This document shows, piece after piece, positions 41,257-49,680 of a stretch of 64,000 nucleotides of DNA. The stretch spans positions 1-64,000 of the forward strand of contig JAFAKB010000064.1 of NCBI GenBank assembly GCA_019235885.1, given 5' to 3'. This DNA is from Candidatus Eremiobacterota bacterium. Lineage in GTDB: Bacteria; Vulcanimicrobiota; Vulcanimicrobiia; Vulcanimicrobiales; Vulcanimicrobiaceae. Position 1 is the stretch's first letter. The number at the start of each line of letters is the position of its first letter. Under the pieces are notes generated by a model. The model saw only the letters and a program-made list of their open reading frames with translations, was not told the DNA's origin and did no database searches. The translations under genes and the position numbers were made by a program.

Positions 41257-42204
41257 ATGCCGACGACCCGAGCAGCCTCTGCGACGATCGACGCCCGCAC
41301 CTTGCCCGCGACCAACCGAAGCGCGCGCATCTTCGACACGTTCGACAAGCTGCCGCTGGGCGGCATCCTCGAACTGAACGAGGAGAGCGATCCGCGCGCG
41401 CTGCGCAACGAGTTTCAGCAGTACCGCGCGGGGCGGTTCTCGTGGGACGCGCGCAACCTCGGCAGCGGGCGCTGGACGATCCGTTTGGAACGCATCGACG
41501 AGCGCGCCGACACCGCGACGTTCCTCTCGCACACCGCGCCCTTCGCGAACGCGAAGCAGTCGACGATCAACGAGCTCGCCGCGGTCGCGACCGAACGCTC
41601 GTACCGCACCGGCGACACGATCTTCGACGAAGGCGAGATGTGGCCGTACCTCGGCTTCGTGCGCAGCGGCAAGGTCGTCTACACGCTGCTCTCACCGGAC
41701 GGCAAGACGCACGCGCTCGGGGAGCGGCTCACCCACGATCCGCTCAACGAGTCGGGGACGTTCGACGGCGGCGGCGCGACGACGCGCGCCGAGGCGCTGA
41801 CCGACTGCACCATCGTGCTGATCCCCTCGGAAGCCGTGCTGCATGCGGTGCGCAACGACGCGGAACTGGCACTGGGATTCCTCGCCGCCTCCTCGCAAGC
41901 GCGCCGGCGCTCGATCGACACGATCGCGGACCTGGCCTTTGCGCACGTGCTGCAGCGCGTCGCGAAGTTCCTGATCTCGTACGCGCCGGCGACGACCGGG
42001 ATGGCGCCCGGGCTCCCCGGCGTCGAGAACCTCTCGCAGGCGCAGATCGCCGCCGCGGCCGGAACCGTGCGCGACATGGCGGCCCGCGCGCTGATCCGGC
42101 TCAAGAACGCCCAGGCCGTCGAGCTCGACCGCGGGCGCGTCAAGGCCATCGACCGGCTTCGTTTGGAGGCCTTTGCGCACGGAGTGCAGGCGCCTCCGGT
42201 TTAA
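41257..42204 (+). CDS. DUF2249 domain fused to Crp/Fnr-type regulator
   Basis: 315 residues from ATG 41257. Residues about 10-75 (ARIFDTFDKLPLGGILELNE, then DPRALRNEFQQYRAGRFSWD and GRWTIRLER) match DUF2249; next comes a cyclic-nucleotide-type barrel (YRTGDTIFDEGEMWPYLGFV) and a helix-turn-helix (LSQAQIAAAAGTVRDMAARA). DUF2249 proteins cluster with nitrogen-oxide and redox genes, so the fusion may couple a small-molecule or redox signal to transcription. No Fnr-type N-terminal cysteines seen. Upstream of a secreted peptidase by 20 bases. Confidence 0.85.
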   Translation: MPTTRAASATIDARTLPATNRSARIFDTFDKLPLGGILELNEESDPRALRNEFQQYRAGRFSWDARNLGSGRWTIRLERIDERADTATFLSHTAPFANAKQSTINELAAVATERSYRTGDTIFDEGEMWPYLGFVRSGKVVYTLLSPDGKTHALGERLTHDPLNESGTFDGGGATTRAEALTDCTIVLIPSEAVLHAVRNDAELALGFLAASSQARRRSIDTIADLAFAHVLQRVAKFLISYAPATTGMAPGLPGVENLSQAQIAAAAGTVRDMAARALIRLKNAQAVELDRGRVKAIDRLRLEAFAHGVQAPPV

Positions 42205-42224
42205 TACGTAGAAGAGACGGCCCG

Positions 42225-44360
42225 ATGCGTCGTTTCTTGCTTTCCCTCGTCGCGGCGTTGCTGGCCGTGGCGCCCGCGCTCGCCTTGGCGAAGCTCGCCT
42301 ACCCCGCCGCCCCGCGCGGCAACGTGACCGACACCTACTTCGGAACCGTCGTCGCGGACCCGTACCGCTGGATGGAAGACGTCGACTCGCCGCAGACGAC
42401 GGCCTGGGTCAAGGCCGAAGGCGATCTGACGCGCGCGTACCTGGACGCGATCCCGCAGCGCAGCGCGATCAAGCTGGCGTACCGCAAGCTGTTCGACTAC
42501 GAGAAGCTCAGCGCGCCGTTCCATCAAGGGAAGTGGTGGTTCTTCTCGCGCAACAGCGGCTTGCAGAACCAAAGCGTGCAGTACGTGCGCCTCGGCGAGA
42601 ACGGAACGCCGCGCGTCTTGCTCGATCCGAACAAGCTCGCCGCTGACGGCACCGTCGCGCTGGCCGGATTCAGCCTCACGCACGACGGCAGCTTGCTGGC
42701 GTACGCGACGCAGAGCTCGGGCTCCGACTGGCAGACCTGGCACGTGAAGGACGTCGCGACCGGCGTCGACCGGCCCGACGTGATTCGGTGGAGCAAGTTC
42801 TCCGGCGCGAGCTGGGCCGGCAACACCGGCTTCTACTACGAGGCCTACGACCCGCCGAAGTCGGGCAACGCGACGCTGAGCGCGCTCGGCGTGCAGAAGA
42901 TGTACTTCCACAAGCTCGGCACGCCGCAGTCGGCCGACAGGCTCGTCTACACCGCGAAGAACGACCAGTTCCTGAGCGCGCAGCGGACCGATGATCAGCG
43001 CTACGACTTCTTCTACCTCTCGAAGGGCGACGGGAACAGTCTGTCGTGGAAGCGGCCGAACGAGCCGGACTCGGCGTTCAAGCAGATCTTTCCGCTCGAT
43101 CCGAACGTGCAGTACGGCCCGGTCGGCGACGACGGCTCGCGCATCTACCTGCAGACGAATCAGGGCGCGCCGCGCAGCCGGCTGGTCTGGATCGACCTGA
43201 ACGATCCCTCGCACGCGCTGCACGACATCATTCCGCAGTCGGCCGACACGCTGGAAGGGGTGACGCTGCTCGGCAACCGGTTCTACGCCGGCTACCTGCA
43301 CGACGCGCACTCCGTCGTGCGCGTCTTCTCGCTCGCCGGAAAACCCGTGGGTTCGATCGACCTGCCTGGGATCGGGAGCGGCGGCCTCCCCGGCGGCCAC
43401 CGCACCGACCGCATCGTCTACTACGGGTTCGCCTCGTACACGTATCCGTACACCATCTACCGCTACGACACGCAGACCGGAAAGAGCACCGTCGCGATCA
43501 AGCCGAAGATCGCGTTCGACTCGACGCCGTACGTGACCGAGCAGATCTTCACCAGCTCCAAGGACGGCACGCGCATCCCGGTCTTCGTCACCCACCGCAA
43601 GGACATTCCGCTCGACGGCTCGACGCCGACGATCCTGTACGGCTACGGCGGGTTCAACATCTCGCTGACCCCCTCGTTTTCATCGGCGGTCGCGCTGTGG
43701 CTGCAGATGGGCGGGGCGTACGCCGTCGCCACGCTGCGCGGCGGCGCGGAGTACGGCGACGCCTGGCACGACGCCGGACGGCTTGCGAACAAGCAGCACG
43801 TCTTCGACGACTTCATCGCGGCGGCGCAGATGCTGATCGACCGCAAGATCACTTCGACGCCGAAGCTCGCGATCAACGGCGGCTCGAACGGCGGGCTGCT
43901 GATCGGCGCGGTCGAGAACCAGCGGCCCGACCTGTTCGGCGCGGCGATCCCCGAGGTCGGCGTGATGGACATGCTGCGCTTCCAGAAGTTCACGGTCGGC
44001 AAGGCCTGGGTCTCCGACTACGGTTCCTCGGAATCTTCGGCCGATCAGTTCAAGACGCTCTACGCGTACTCGCCGTACCACAACGTCAAGGACGGCACGA
44101 CGTACCCGCCGACGATGGTGATGACCTCGGATCACGACGACCGCGTCTATCCGGCCCACTCGTTCAAGTACGCCGCCGCGCTGCAGCACGCGCAGGCCGG
44201 TGACGCACCGATTCTGCTGCGCGTCGAGTCGAAAGCCGGTCACGGCGCCGGCCGCCCGACCGAGAAGATCATCGGCGACGTCGCCGACCGCTACGCGTTC
44301 CTGGTGAAAAACCTCAACTTCACGCCAACGCTGCCGGCCGCGGCAGCCGTCGCGCCTTAG
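42225..44360 (+). CDS. Secreted prolyl oligopeptidase (S9A)
   Basis: 711 residues with signal peptide (RRFLLSLVAALLAVAPALALA). N-terminal DPYRWMEDVDSPQTTAWVKA, seven-bladed propeller, then alpha/beta hydrolase: LYGYGGFNISLTPSFSSAVA, catalytic Ser in NGGSNGGLL, LRGGAEYGDAWHDAGRL, Asp in SDHDDRVYPAHS and His in KAGHGAGRP. Cleaves short peptides after proline, outside the cytoplasm. Follows the regulator gene by 20 bases. Confidence 0.95.
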   Translation: MRRFLLSLVAALLAVAPALALAKLAYPAAPRGNVTDTYFGTVVADPYRWMEDVDSPQTTAWVKAEGDLTRAYLDAIPQRSAIKLAYRKLFDYEKLSAPFHQGKWWFFSRNSGLQNQSVQYVRLGENGTPRVLLDPNKLAADGTVALAGFSLTHDGSLLAYATQSSGSDWQTWHVKDVATGVDRPDVIRWSKFSGASWAGNTGFYYEAYDPPKSGNATLSALGVQKMYFHKLGTPQSADRLVYTAKNDQFLSAQRTDDQRYDFFYLSKGDGNSLSWKRPNEPDSAFKQIFPLDPNVQYGPVGDDGSRIYLQTNQGAPRSRLVWIDLNDPSHALHDIIPQSADTLEGVTLLGNRFYAGYLHDAHSVVRVFSLAGKPVGSIDLPGIGSGGLPGGHRTDRIVYYGFASYTYPYTIYRYDTQTGKSTVAIKPKIAFDSTPYVTEQIFTSSKDGTRIPVFVTHRKDIPLDGSTPTILYGYGGFNISLTPSFSSAVALWLQMGGAYAVATLRGGAEYGDAWHDAGRLANKQHVFDDFIAAAQMLIDRKITSTPKLAINGGSNGGLLIGAVENQRPDLFGAAIPEVGVMDMLRFQKFTVGKAWVSDYGSSESSADQFKTLYAYSPYHNVKDGTTYPPTMVMTSDHDDRVYPAHSFKYAAALQHAQAGDAPILLRVESKAGHGAGRPTEKIIGDVADRYAFLVKNLNFTPTLPAAAAVAP

Positions 44361-45022
44361 CCAGGTTCCGTAGGCTTCTCGTACTCCAGGGCGCCGAGCT
44401 CGGCATACTGGCGCACGTCCTCGGTGGCGTGCGGGTCGCGGTGGTGCCGCGCGACGATGCGGACGATGCGCTCGACTTCCGTTCTGTCGACGCGCCCGAG
44501 CATGCGGCTGAGGTCGCCTTGGTCGATGGCGCGCGCTGAATCGATCTTCATCAGGACCAGATACGGCAATGAGACGACGCGCAGGCCGGTTTGGTCGTAG
44601 GCTTCTTCCGCCAGCGCGTCGGCAGCCCACGCCTGAGCGGTGGCGATGACGTCGAGATGTCTTCCGTCCTTCGACCAAGCCGTGCCGTAAAGACCCAGCG
44701 AGGTGTTCGGAAAGAACAGATCGTGCTCTTCGCGCCAGCCGAGCGAGCGAAGCCGCGTCGAGGCTTCGGCATAGCGCGGCTGGTCGACGAGGACGTCGAT
44801 GTCTTTCGTGCGGCGCTCGGGTGAGTACGCACGGGTCGCAACGCCGCCGATCACGACCGCCGGGATGTCGCCGAAGAAGCTTTCCATGTCGATGAAAAGC
44901 TTGTCACGCTCCATGGACATCAGTGCGTCCAAATTGCTACCGGATCCGATCGGGCGCTTCCGCAGTCCCCGCTCGAGATAGAACCGGCGCCGTTCGCGCG
45001 TGCTCTCGAACCGGCTACGCAT
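44357..45022 (-). CDS. Nucleotidyltransferase-fold protein
   Basis: 221 residues. VVIGGVATRAYSPERRTKDI then DVLVD is the GG(S)x...DxD core of minimal nucleotidyltransferases (AbiEii/DUF6036-like). Further LGLYGTAWSKDGRHLDVIAT supplies the third acidic residue, and LPYLVLMKIDSARAIDQGDL follows as in antitoxin-type NTases. Its start overlaps the oxidoreductase stop by 8 bases; its end overlaps the peptidase gene. Lower GC at the end. Possibly an orphan toxin/antitoxin-like enzyme. Confidence 0.75.
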   Translation of the reverse strand: MRSRFESTRERRRFYLERGLRKRPIGSGSNLDALMSMERDKLFIDMESFFGDIPAVVIGGVATRAYSPERRTKDIDVLVDQPRYAEASTRLRSLGWREEHDLFFPNTSLGLYGTAWSKDGRHLDVIATAQAWAADALAEEAYDQTGLRVVSLPYLVLMKIDSARAIDQGDLSRMLGRVDRTEVERIVRIVARHHRDPHATEDVRQYAELGALEYEKPTEPG

Positions 45023-47111
45023 GGACGAGGGCGGCGACGCGGCTGACTTCGACTGTGACGCCGTTCAAAGCGGCGTTGCCGGTCAGCTCGTCGAGGCGCT
45101 CGGGATCGCTCAGGTCATTGAAGCTGGCACCGGGTTTTGCGGCGGCGAGGGTTTGGCCGACTCCGGGGCGGCCGTGGCCGAAGCCGTGCGGAAGGCTCAC
45201 GACGCCGGGCATCAGCGCGTCGGTCACGTCGGCCGGCACGGTGACGGCGCCGACGCTCGTGCGGACTTCGACCTCTTCACCGGTCGCGATCCCGCGGGCT
45301 TCCGCATCGATCGGATTCAGCATCAGCGTGCAGCGGTCGGGGCCGCGCATCAGGCGCGGCGCGTTGTGCATCCAGGAGTTGTTGCCGCGCAGCTGGCGGC
45401 GGCCGATGAGGACCAGCTCCGGTTGCTGCGCGCTCAATTCGGATTCGAGCCGCGCGAGATCCGCGACGAACGCCGGCGGCGCGAGTTTTATGCGCTGGTC
45501 GGCGTTGAGCAGGCGCTCCGGCATGCAGGGCTGCAGCGGGCCGAAGTCTTTACCGTGCGGGTGCGCGCGCAGTTCCTTGATGCTGGTCTTGTAGGGGCCG
45601 GTTTGCAGGCCCAGCTCGAGCCGTTCGCTCGGGTTCTTGCCGGCTTTGCCGGTGAGGCGCAGCCGGAGCGCTTCGAAAATCTGCCAGTCGTAACGCTGCT
45701 CCGGGCCGATCTCCGCCAGCGCTTCGCTGTAGCGCGCGGTGTTGCGCACCGCGAAGTGGTGGAAGATCACGTCGTAGTGGTCGACTTCCAACCCCGTCGC
45801 GGGCGGGAGAATCACGGTGGCGTGGCGCGTCGTCTCGTTCAGATACGGGTCGATGCTGACCATGAACTTCAGCTCGCTCAGCGCCGCGTCGAGCCGCGCG
45901 CCGTTCGGCGTGGAGAGCACCGGGTTTCCGGCGACGCTCACGAACGCGCGCACTTGTCCCGGGCCGGGCGCAAGCATCTCGTCGGCCATCGTCGCGACCG
46001 GGAACTCGCCGTCGAACTCGGGCAGGTTGCGCACGCGCGAGCGCCAGCGGCCGGCGTACGTCTGACCGCGTTCGGCGTTCTGCAGCAGATCGAACGCGGG
46101 AAGCGGCCACATCATCCCGCCGGGCTCGTCCAGGTTCCCAGTGATCGCGTTGAGCGCGTTGACGAGCCATTGGCAGAGGCCGCCGTAGCGCTGCGTCGAG
46201 AGCCCGATGCGCCCGTAGGCGACCGCGCGCGGCGCGGCGCCGAAGTCGCGCGCGATGCGGCGGATCGTGTCGGCCGCGATTCCGGTGCGGGCGGCAACGC
46301 GCTCGGGCGGGAACGCACGCGCCGCGGCGCGCAGCTCGTCGATGCCGTCGGTGAACGGCGCGAGCCGCGCGAGCTCCGCGCGATGTGCGCGGAATATTTC
46401 GTCGATCAGCGCGAGCAGGAACAGCGCGTCCGTGCCGGGGCGGATGAAATGGTGCTCGTCGGCGACGGCGGCGGTCTCCGTGCGGCGCGGGTCGAGCACG
46501 ACGACGCGGCCGCCGCGAGCCTGAACCGCTTTGATCCGGGCGCGCATCCCGGGCGCGGTCATGATGCTGCCGTTCGAGACCAGCGGGTTCGCGCCCAGGA
46601 CGAGAAAGTAGTCGGTGCGGTCGACGTCCGGGATCGGGATCAGCAGCGGGTGGCCGAACATCTCGACGGCGGCGCGGTGGTGCGGCAGCTGGTCGACGCT
46701 GGTCGCGCTGAAGCGGTTGCGGGTCCGCAGCGCGCGCAGGAAACCGCCCGAGCTGAGCATCGTCCCGCTGTTGTGCACGTTGGGATTGCCCAGGTAGATC
46801 GCGACCGCGTCGTCGCCGTGGCGCATGACGATTGCTTTGAGTTTTTCGGCGACGAAGTCGAACGCTTCGTCCCACTCGAGCGGCTCCCAGCCGCCGGCGG
46901 TGCGGCGGATCGGCGTCTTCAGGCGGTCGGGATCGGCGTGCAGGTCGATCAGCGCGTTGCCTTTCGGACAGATGTGCCCGTGCGAGAGCGGGTCGAGCGC
47001 GTCGCCGCGCAGGTCGGTGATCGCGCCGTGCTCGACCGTGATCTCCAGGCCGCAGATCGCCTCGCAGAGATTGCAGGCGCGGAAGTGCTTGCCGTCGCGC
47101 ATCGCCGTCAT
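45015..47111 (-). CDS. Molybdopterin oxidoreductase (formate dehydrogenase-like)
   Basis: 698 residues from ATG 47111 (GGAG upstream). N-terminal [4Fe-4S] motif C-N-L-C-E-A-I-C plus HICPKG, then molybdopterin domains (IYLGNPNVHNSGTMLSSGGF, VLGANPLVSNGSIMTAPGMR, VVLDPRRTETA, GNLDEPGGMMWPLP) and the C-terminal MGD-binding domain (LNPIDAEARGIATGEEVEVR, GFGHGRPGV). No TAT signal, so cytoplasmic. Electron donor and substrate not determined; no partner subunits adjacent. It is the only obvious molybdoenzyme in the window and a plausible client of the MoCo operon. Confidence 0.9.
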   Translation of the reverse strand: MTAMRDGKHFRACNLCEAICGLEITVEHGAITDLRGDALDPLSHGHICPKGNALIDLHADPDRLKTPIRRTAGGWEPLEWDEAFDFVAEKLKAIVMRHGDDAVAIYLGNPNVHNSGTMLSSGGFLRALRTRNRFSATSVDQLPHHRAAVEMFGHPLLIPIPDVDRTDYFLVLGANPLVSNGSIMTAPGMRARIKAVQARGGRVVVLDPRRTETAAVADEHHFIRPGTDALFLLALIDEIFRAHRAELARLAPFTDGIDELRAAARAFPPERVAARTGIAADTIRRIARDFGAAPRAVAYGRIGLSTQRYGGLCQWLVNALNAITGNLDEPGGMMWPLPAFDLLQNAERGQTYAGRWRSRVRNLPEFDGEFPVATMADEMLAPGPGQVRAFVSVAGNPVLSTPNGARLDAALSELKFMVSIDPYLNETTRHATVILPPATGLEVDHYDVIFHHFAVRNTARYSEALAEIGPEQRYDWQIFEALRLRLTGKAGKNPSERLELGLQTGPYKTSIKELRAHPHGKDFGPLQPCMPERLLNADQRIKLAPPAFVADLARLESELSAQQPELVLIGRRQLRGNNSWMHNAPRLMRGPDRCTLMLNPIDAEARGIATGEEVEVRTSVGAVTVPADVTDALMPGVVSLPHGFGHGRPGVGQTLAAAKPGASFNDLSDPERLDELTGNAALNGVTVEVSRVAALVHA

Positions 47112-47128
47112 CGCTCCGCCTTCAAACC

Positions 47129-47860
47129 CTAAGCGAACGGTCCCTGGCCGCGCCAGAGCGCCCCTTCGGCCTTGCGGCGCGCCAGCAGACCTTCGTGGAC
47201 GCTGCTTCCCGGATTCGAGTACAACAGCAGCGCCTGCGGAACGGCGCTCCAGTTCTTGTCGCGCAGGTCGCGGCTGATCGTCTCGAAGCCGCCGCTGCCG
47301 TAGAAACCGGGGCCGAGATTGTAGGCGAAGGAGATCAGCGCCGCGTGCATGTTTGCGTTCATCTGGTTCCAGAACGGCACCGTCGCGGCGAGCTTTTGGG
47401 CGTAGCCTTTGATGTCGTTCTGCAAGTACTGCTCGGCCTCCGCTTGCGTTATCGAGTCTCCGGGCTTCACCGGCTGCCCGTTCGGGTAGCGCGTCGTGCC
47501 GTAACCGATCGTCCACACGCCGACGCCGTCGTCGTACGCCTGCAATCGTAGTCCTTCGTAGTTCTTGACGATCGCGACGGCCTGGGGCGGCACCGCGCCG
47601 CCGCCGCCCGCTGCGGCTTGGTCGAGCTTCTGCTGCAGCGTCGTCACCGAGCCGGGCCCGATCTCGTCCGGCTGGCCGGCGGAGATGTCTTGCTTGAACT
47701 GCGCCCACGCGGCGCGCGTCTTCGGCCCCAGAATCCCGTCCGCGCCGCCGGCCGGGTAGCCCAGGGTTTGCAGCGCGGTCTGAAGCTCTTTGAGCTGCGG
47801 CTGCGTGAGTTTTTCGAGCGCCGTGGCGGCCTTGACCGCGGTGAGCTGCTGGAGCTTCAT
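47129..47860 (-). CDS. GH24 lysozyme-like protein with peptidoglycan-binding domain
   Basis: 243 residues from ATG 47860, preceded by GGAGG. Residues 17-75 form a PG_binding_1 domain (LKELQTALQTLGYPAGGADG...GPKTRAAWAQF); the rest is phage-type lysozyme with IVKNYEGLRLQAYDDGVGVW, then TIGYGTT (Glu, Asp and Thr of the GH24 triad) and AALISFAYNLGPGFYGSG. No signal peptide, as in phage endolysins, but no other phage genes are near. Divergent from the methyltransferase. Confidence 0.9.
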   Translation of the reverse strand: MKLQQLTAVKAATALEKLTQPQLKELQTALQTLGYPAGGADGILGPKTRAAWAQFKQDISAGQPDEIGPGSVTTLQQKLDQAAAGGGGAVPPQAVAIVKNYEGLRLQAYDDGVGVWTIGYGTTRYPNGQPVKPGDSITQAEAEQYLQNDIKGYAQKLAATVPFWNQMNANMHAALISFAYNLGPGFYGSGGFETISRDLRDKNWSAVPQALLLYSNPGSSVHEGLLARRKAEGALWRGQGPFA

Positions 47861-47929
47861 CGACACACACCTCCGGAGCTGGGCTGGGGCGCCCGAGGTG
47901 ACGCTCATTCTTGGCCGTATCTCGAAACC

Positions 47930-48520
47930 ATGCACCACGACCGTCACGGCGCGCGGCAGCCGGACCGCTTCGACCCCGCGCGCGCGGCCGTTCTCGACGA
48001 CCCGGCGCGGTTCGGCTACGTGCCGCCCGACACGCTGCTGGCGGAGCTCGCGCCGGCGCCGTCGGCGACGCTGCTCGATTTCGGCGCCGGCACGGGGATG
48101 TACGCGGTCGCGCTCGCACAGCGGCGCCCGGACCTGCGCGTTCTCGCGCTGGACGAACAGCCGGCGATGCTCGAGCACGTGCGGGCCGCGGTCGAGCGGG
48201 CCGGCACGGCGAACGTCGAGGTCGTCGAGCCGCCGGCGCTCGAGGCGCTGCGCGGCATGGTGAACGCGGTGCTCGCGCTCAACGTGCTGCACGAGCTCGG
48301 CGACGCCGCGCTGGACGAGTTGCGCGCGCTGCTCGCACCGGACGGCAGGGCGCTGTTCGTCGACTGGAACGCGGAGGCCGAACGTCCCGTCGGCCCGCCC
48401 CGCGACCACGTCTATACGCCGGATGAAGCGGCGCGGCGTCTGGAACAAGCGAGCTTCTCCGTAGAACTGAGGCCGGCGCTTCCATACCACTTCGTGCTGC
48501 TCGCTCGACGCACGCGCTGA
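47930..48520 (+). CDS. SAM-dependent methyltransferase (class I)
   Basis: 196 residues from ATG 47930. LLDFGAGTGMYAVALAQRRP is motif I, LALDEQPAMLEHVRAAV motif II, VNAVLALNVLHELGDAALDE motif for the substrate side and LLAPDGRALFVDWN the post motif. N-terminus HHDRHGARQPDRFDPARA is UbiE/arsenite-methyltransferase-like. Substrate unknown. Confidence 0.85.
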   Translation: MHHDRHGARQPDRFDPARAAVLDDPARFGYVPPDTLLAELAPAPSATLLDFGAGTGMYAVALAQRRPDLRVLALDEQPAMLEHVRAAVERAGTANVEVVEPPALEALRGMVNAVLALNVLHELGDAALDELRALLAPDGRALFVDWNAEAERPVGPPRDHVYTPDEAARRLEQASFSVELRPALPYHFVLLARRTR

Positions 48521-48536
48521 ACATGCAAGTGTGCGA

Positions 48537-48566
48537 TTGACAAATCATGCTGACCAGCCCTATGTA
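48537..48566 (+). promoter_or_regulatory. Putative promoter of the HEPN-like module
   Basis: TTGACA (48537-48542), 18 bases, TATGTA (48561-48566). Initiation would fall at about 48573, right at the ATG at 48574, so the message may be leaderless. Confidence 0.5.
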
Positions 48567-48573
48567 AAAGTGA

Positions 48574-49030
48574 ATGAGACAAGATGAGTTTACAGCGCTT
48601 ACGACCCGGCTCCGCCAAGCGTCCGACGTTCTTCGCAAGGAAGGCTGCCTGTTGCAGTCAATCTCGCGGCGTTACTTTCTCGTGTACGCATATGCCATGC
48701 AGGCCGCCGAAAAGCACGGTATTGGGTTTCGGCGCGGAACCGAGGCCGACGAGAACCGGCGACCGACGCATAACGCCTTACCGGCCATCGTCGAAGCACT
48801 CTATACTGGCCGGAACGTCGGCTCGGTGCTCGGCGGTGGACCTAGGCGTCACGCGAGCTGGGCGATTGACGGACCGTGAAGCGGCCCGCTATGCTTACCG
48901 TCTCCAAATCGACCGCAAGAACGCCGATTACGGCTTTGGGACAGTTCCCGAGCCATACGATCTCGCTAATGTCGATGAGCGCCTAGGGTGGGCAGATCGC
49001 ATCGTGGAGGATTTACGGACACTATTATGA
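48574..49030 (+). pseudogene. HEPN-like domain protein, apparently frameshifted
   Basis: Two overlapping frames read as one protein. Frame one (48574 to about 48840): RLRQASDVLRKEGCLLQSIS, RRYFLVYAYAMQAAEKHG, HNALPAIVEALYTGRNVGSV. Frame two (about 48860 to 49030): LTDREAARYAYRLQIDRKNA, DYGFG, ERLGWADRIVEDLRTLL. Together they give the helical layout of HEPN proteins with SRRYF...A early and R-x2-ADY late. The break is a one-base change near 48830-48870. It may be a dead gene, a sequence error, or ribosomal frameshifting. The next gene overlaps its stop by 4 bases, as in an intact operon. Confidence 0.65.
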
Positions 49031-49299
49031 CCGCAAACTATACGGACTCCGAGGTAGAGCGAGAGCTAACACGAGCGGAAGGTGTGTTGCGCCGCGCAAA
49101 CAGCTTTTTTCTGGTAAACCTTATCAAGCTTATCGATATCGCGGCGCTGCGCGAAGGGCGTGACGAAGACGATTACCTTGTCGACGTTCCGGCAAGCCGG
49201 CTGCCCGAAGTGGGTCTTCAGATTGCGGATCTCAACTACGACGTGCGCCACCGCTTCGATGCTGATGTCAACGCCATGACGTTTGTGATCCATGGCTGA
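49027..49299 (+). CDS. Unknown protein, first of two tandem paralogues
   Basis: 90 residues from ATG 49027 (ATGA overlap with the HEPN-like frame). VERELTRAEGVLRRANSFFL, VNLIKLIDIAALREGRDEDD, YLVDVPASRLPEVGLQIADL, NYDVRHRFDADVNAMTFVIH. Shares most conserved positions with the protein at 49351-49623. No family recognised. As the operon partner of a HEPN-like protein it could be an antitoxin or effector, though the usual MNT motif is absent. Confidence 0.7.
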   Translation: MTANYTDSEVERELTRAEGVLRRANSFFLVNLIKLIDIAALREGRDEDDYLVDVPASRLPEVGLQIADLNYDVRHRFDADVNAMTFVIHG

Positions 49300-49350
49300 C
49301 CGCACATATGCACCTGAACCCGGTCCTCGCCGCGAGGAAGGCACGCTACT

Positions 49351-49623
49351 ATGACCGTGTTCAATACGGAACCGGATGTTGAGCGAGAGCTGAGTCGATT
49401 CGGCCGCGTGCTGGGCCGCGCGAGCGTCTTCTTGCTCGTAAATCTCGCCGCGATCGTCGACATGACGACGCTGCGAGAAGGGGACGGCGAAGACGACTAC
49501 CTCATCGACGTCCCGGCAAACCGACTGTCCGAAGTGCGCCAGCCAATCGCGGAGCTCCACGAAGAGGTGCGGCGCCGCTTCGGCATAGACGTGACGGTCC
49601 GGGTGATGCCGGTCGCTGACTGA
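49351..49623 (+). CDS. Unknown protein, second tandem paralogue
   Basis: 90 residues. VERELSRFGRVLGRASVFLL, VNLAAIVDMTTLREGDGEDD, YLIDVPANRLSEVRQPIAEL, HEEVRRRFGIDVTVRVMPVA align position by position with the protein at 49027-49299, with the shared core VNL-x2-I-x-D-x3-LREG-x2-EDDYL-x-DVPA-x-RL-x-EV. GAGGAAGG lies 11 bases upstream. Duplicate retained beside a HEPN-like gene. Confidence 0.7.
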   Translation: MTVFNTEPDVERELSRFGRVLGRASVFLLVNLAAIVDMTTLREGDGEDDYLIDVPANRLSEVRQPIAELHEEVRRRFGIDVTVRVMPVAD

Positions 49624-49680
49624 TTGACGCGAGTCAGGCGAGGAGCGGTAAGCGGCGCACGCGGGACGAATCAGCCGCAC

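Noticed and set aside
40803-42224. Long N-terminal extension of the prolyl oligopeptidase frame
   Set aside because: Overlaps TlpA and the Crp-type gene in other frames; the peptidase has a signal peptide starting at 42225.
44357-45022. HEPN-MNT toxin-antitoxin pair
   Set aside because: The nucleotidyltransferase has no HEPN gene beside it; the HEPN-like gene is 3.5 kb away and differently organised.
47129-47860. Prophage remnant around the lysozyme
   Set aside because: No holin, tail, capsid, integrase or other phage-like genes adjacent; neighbours are metabolic.
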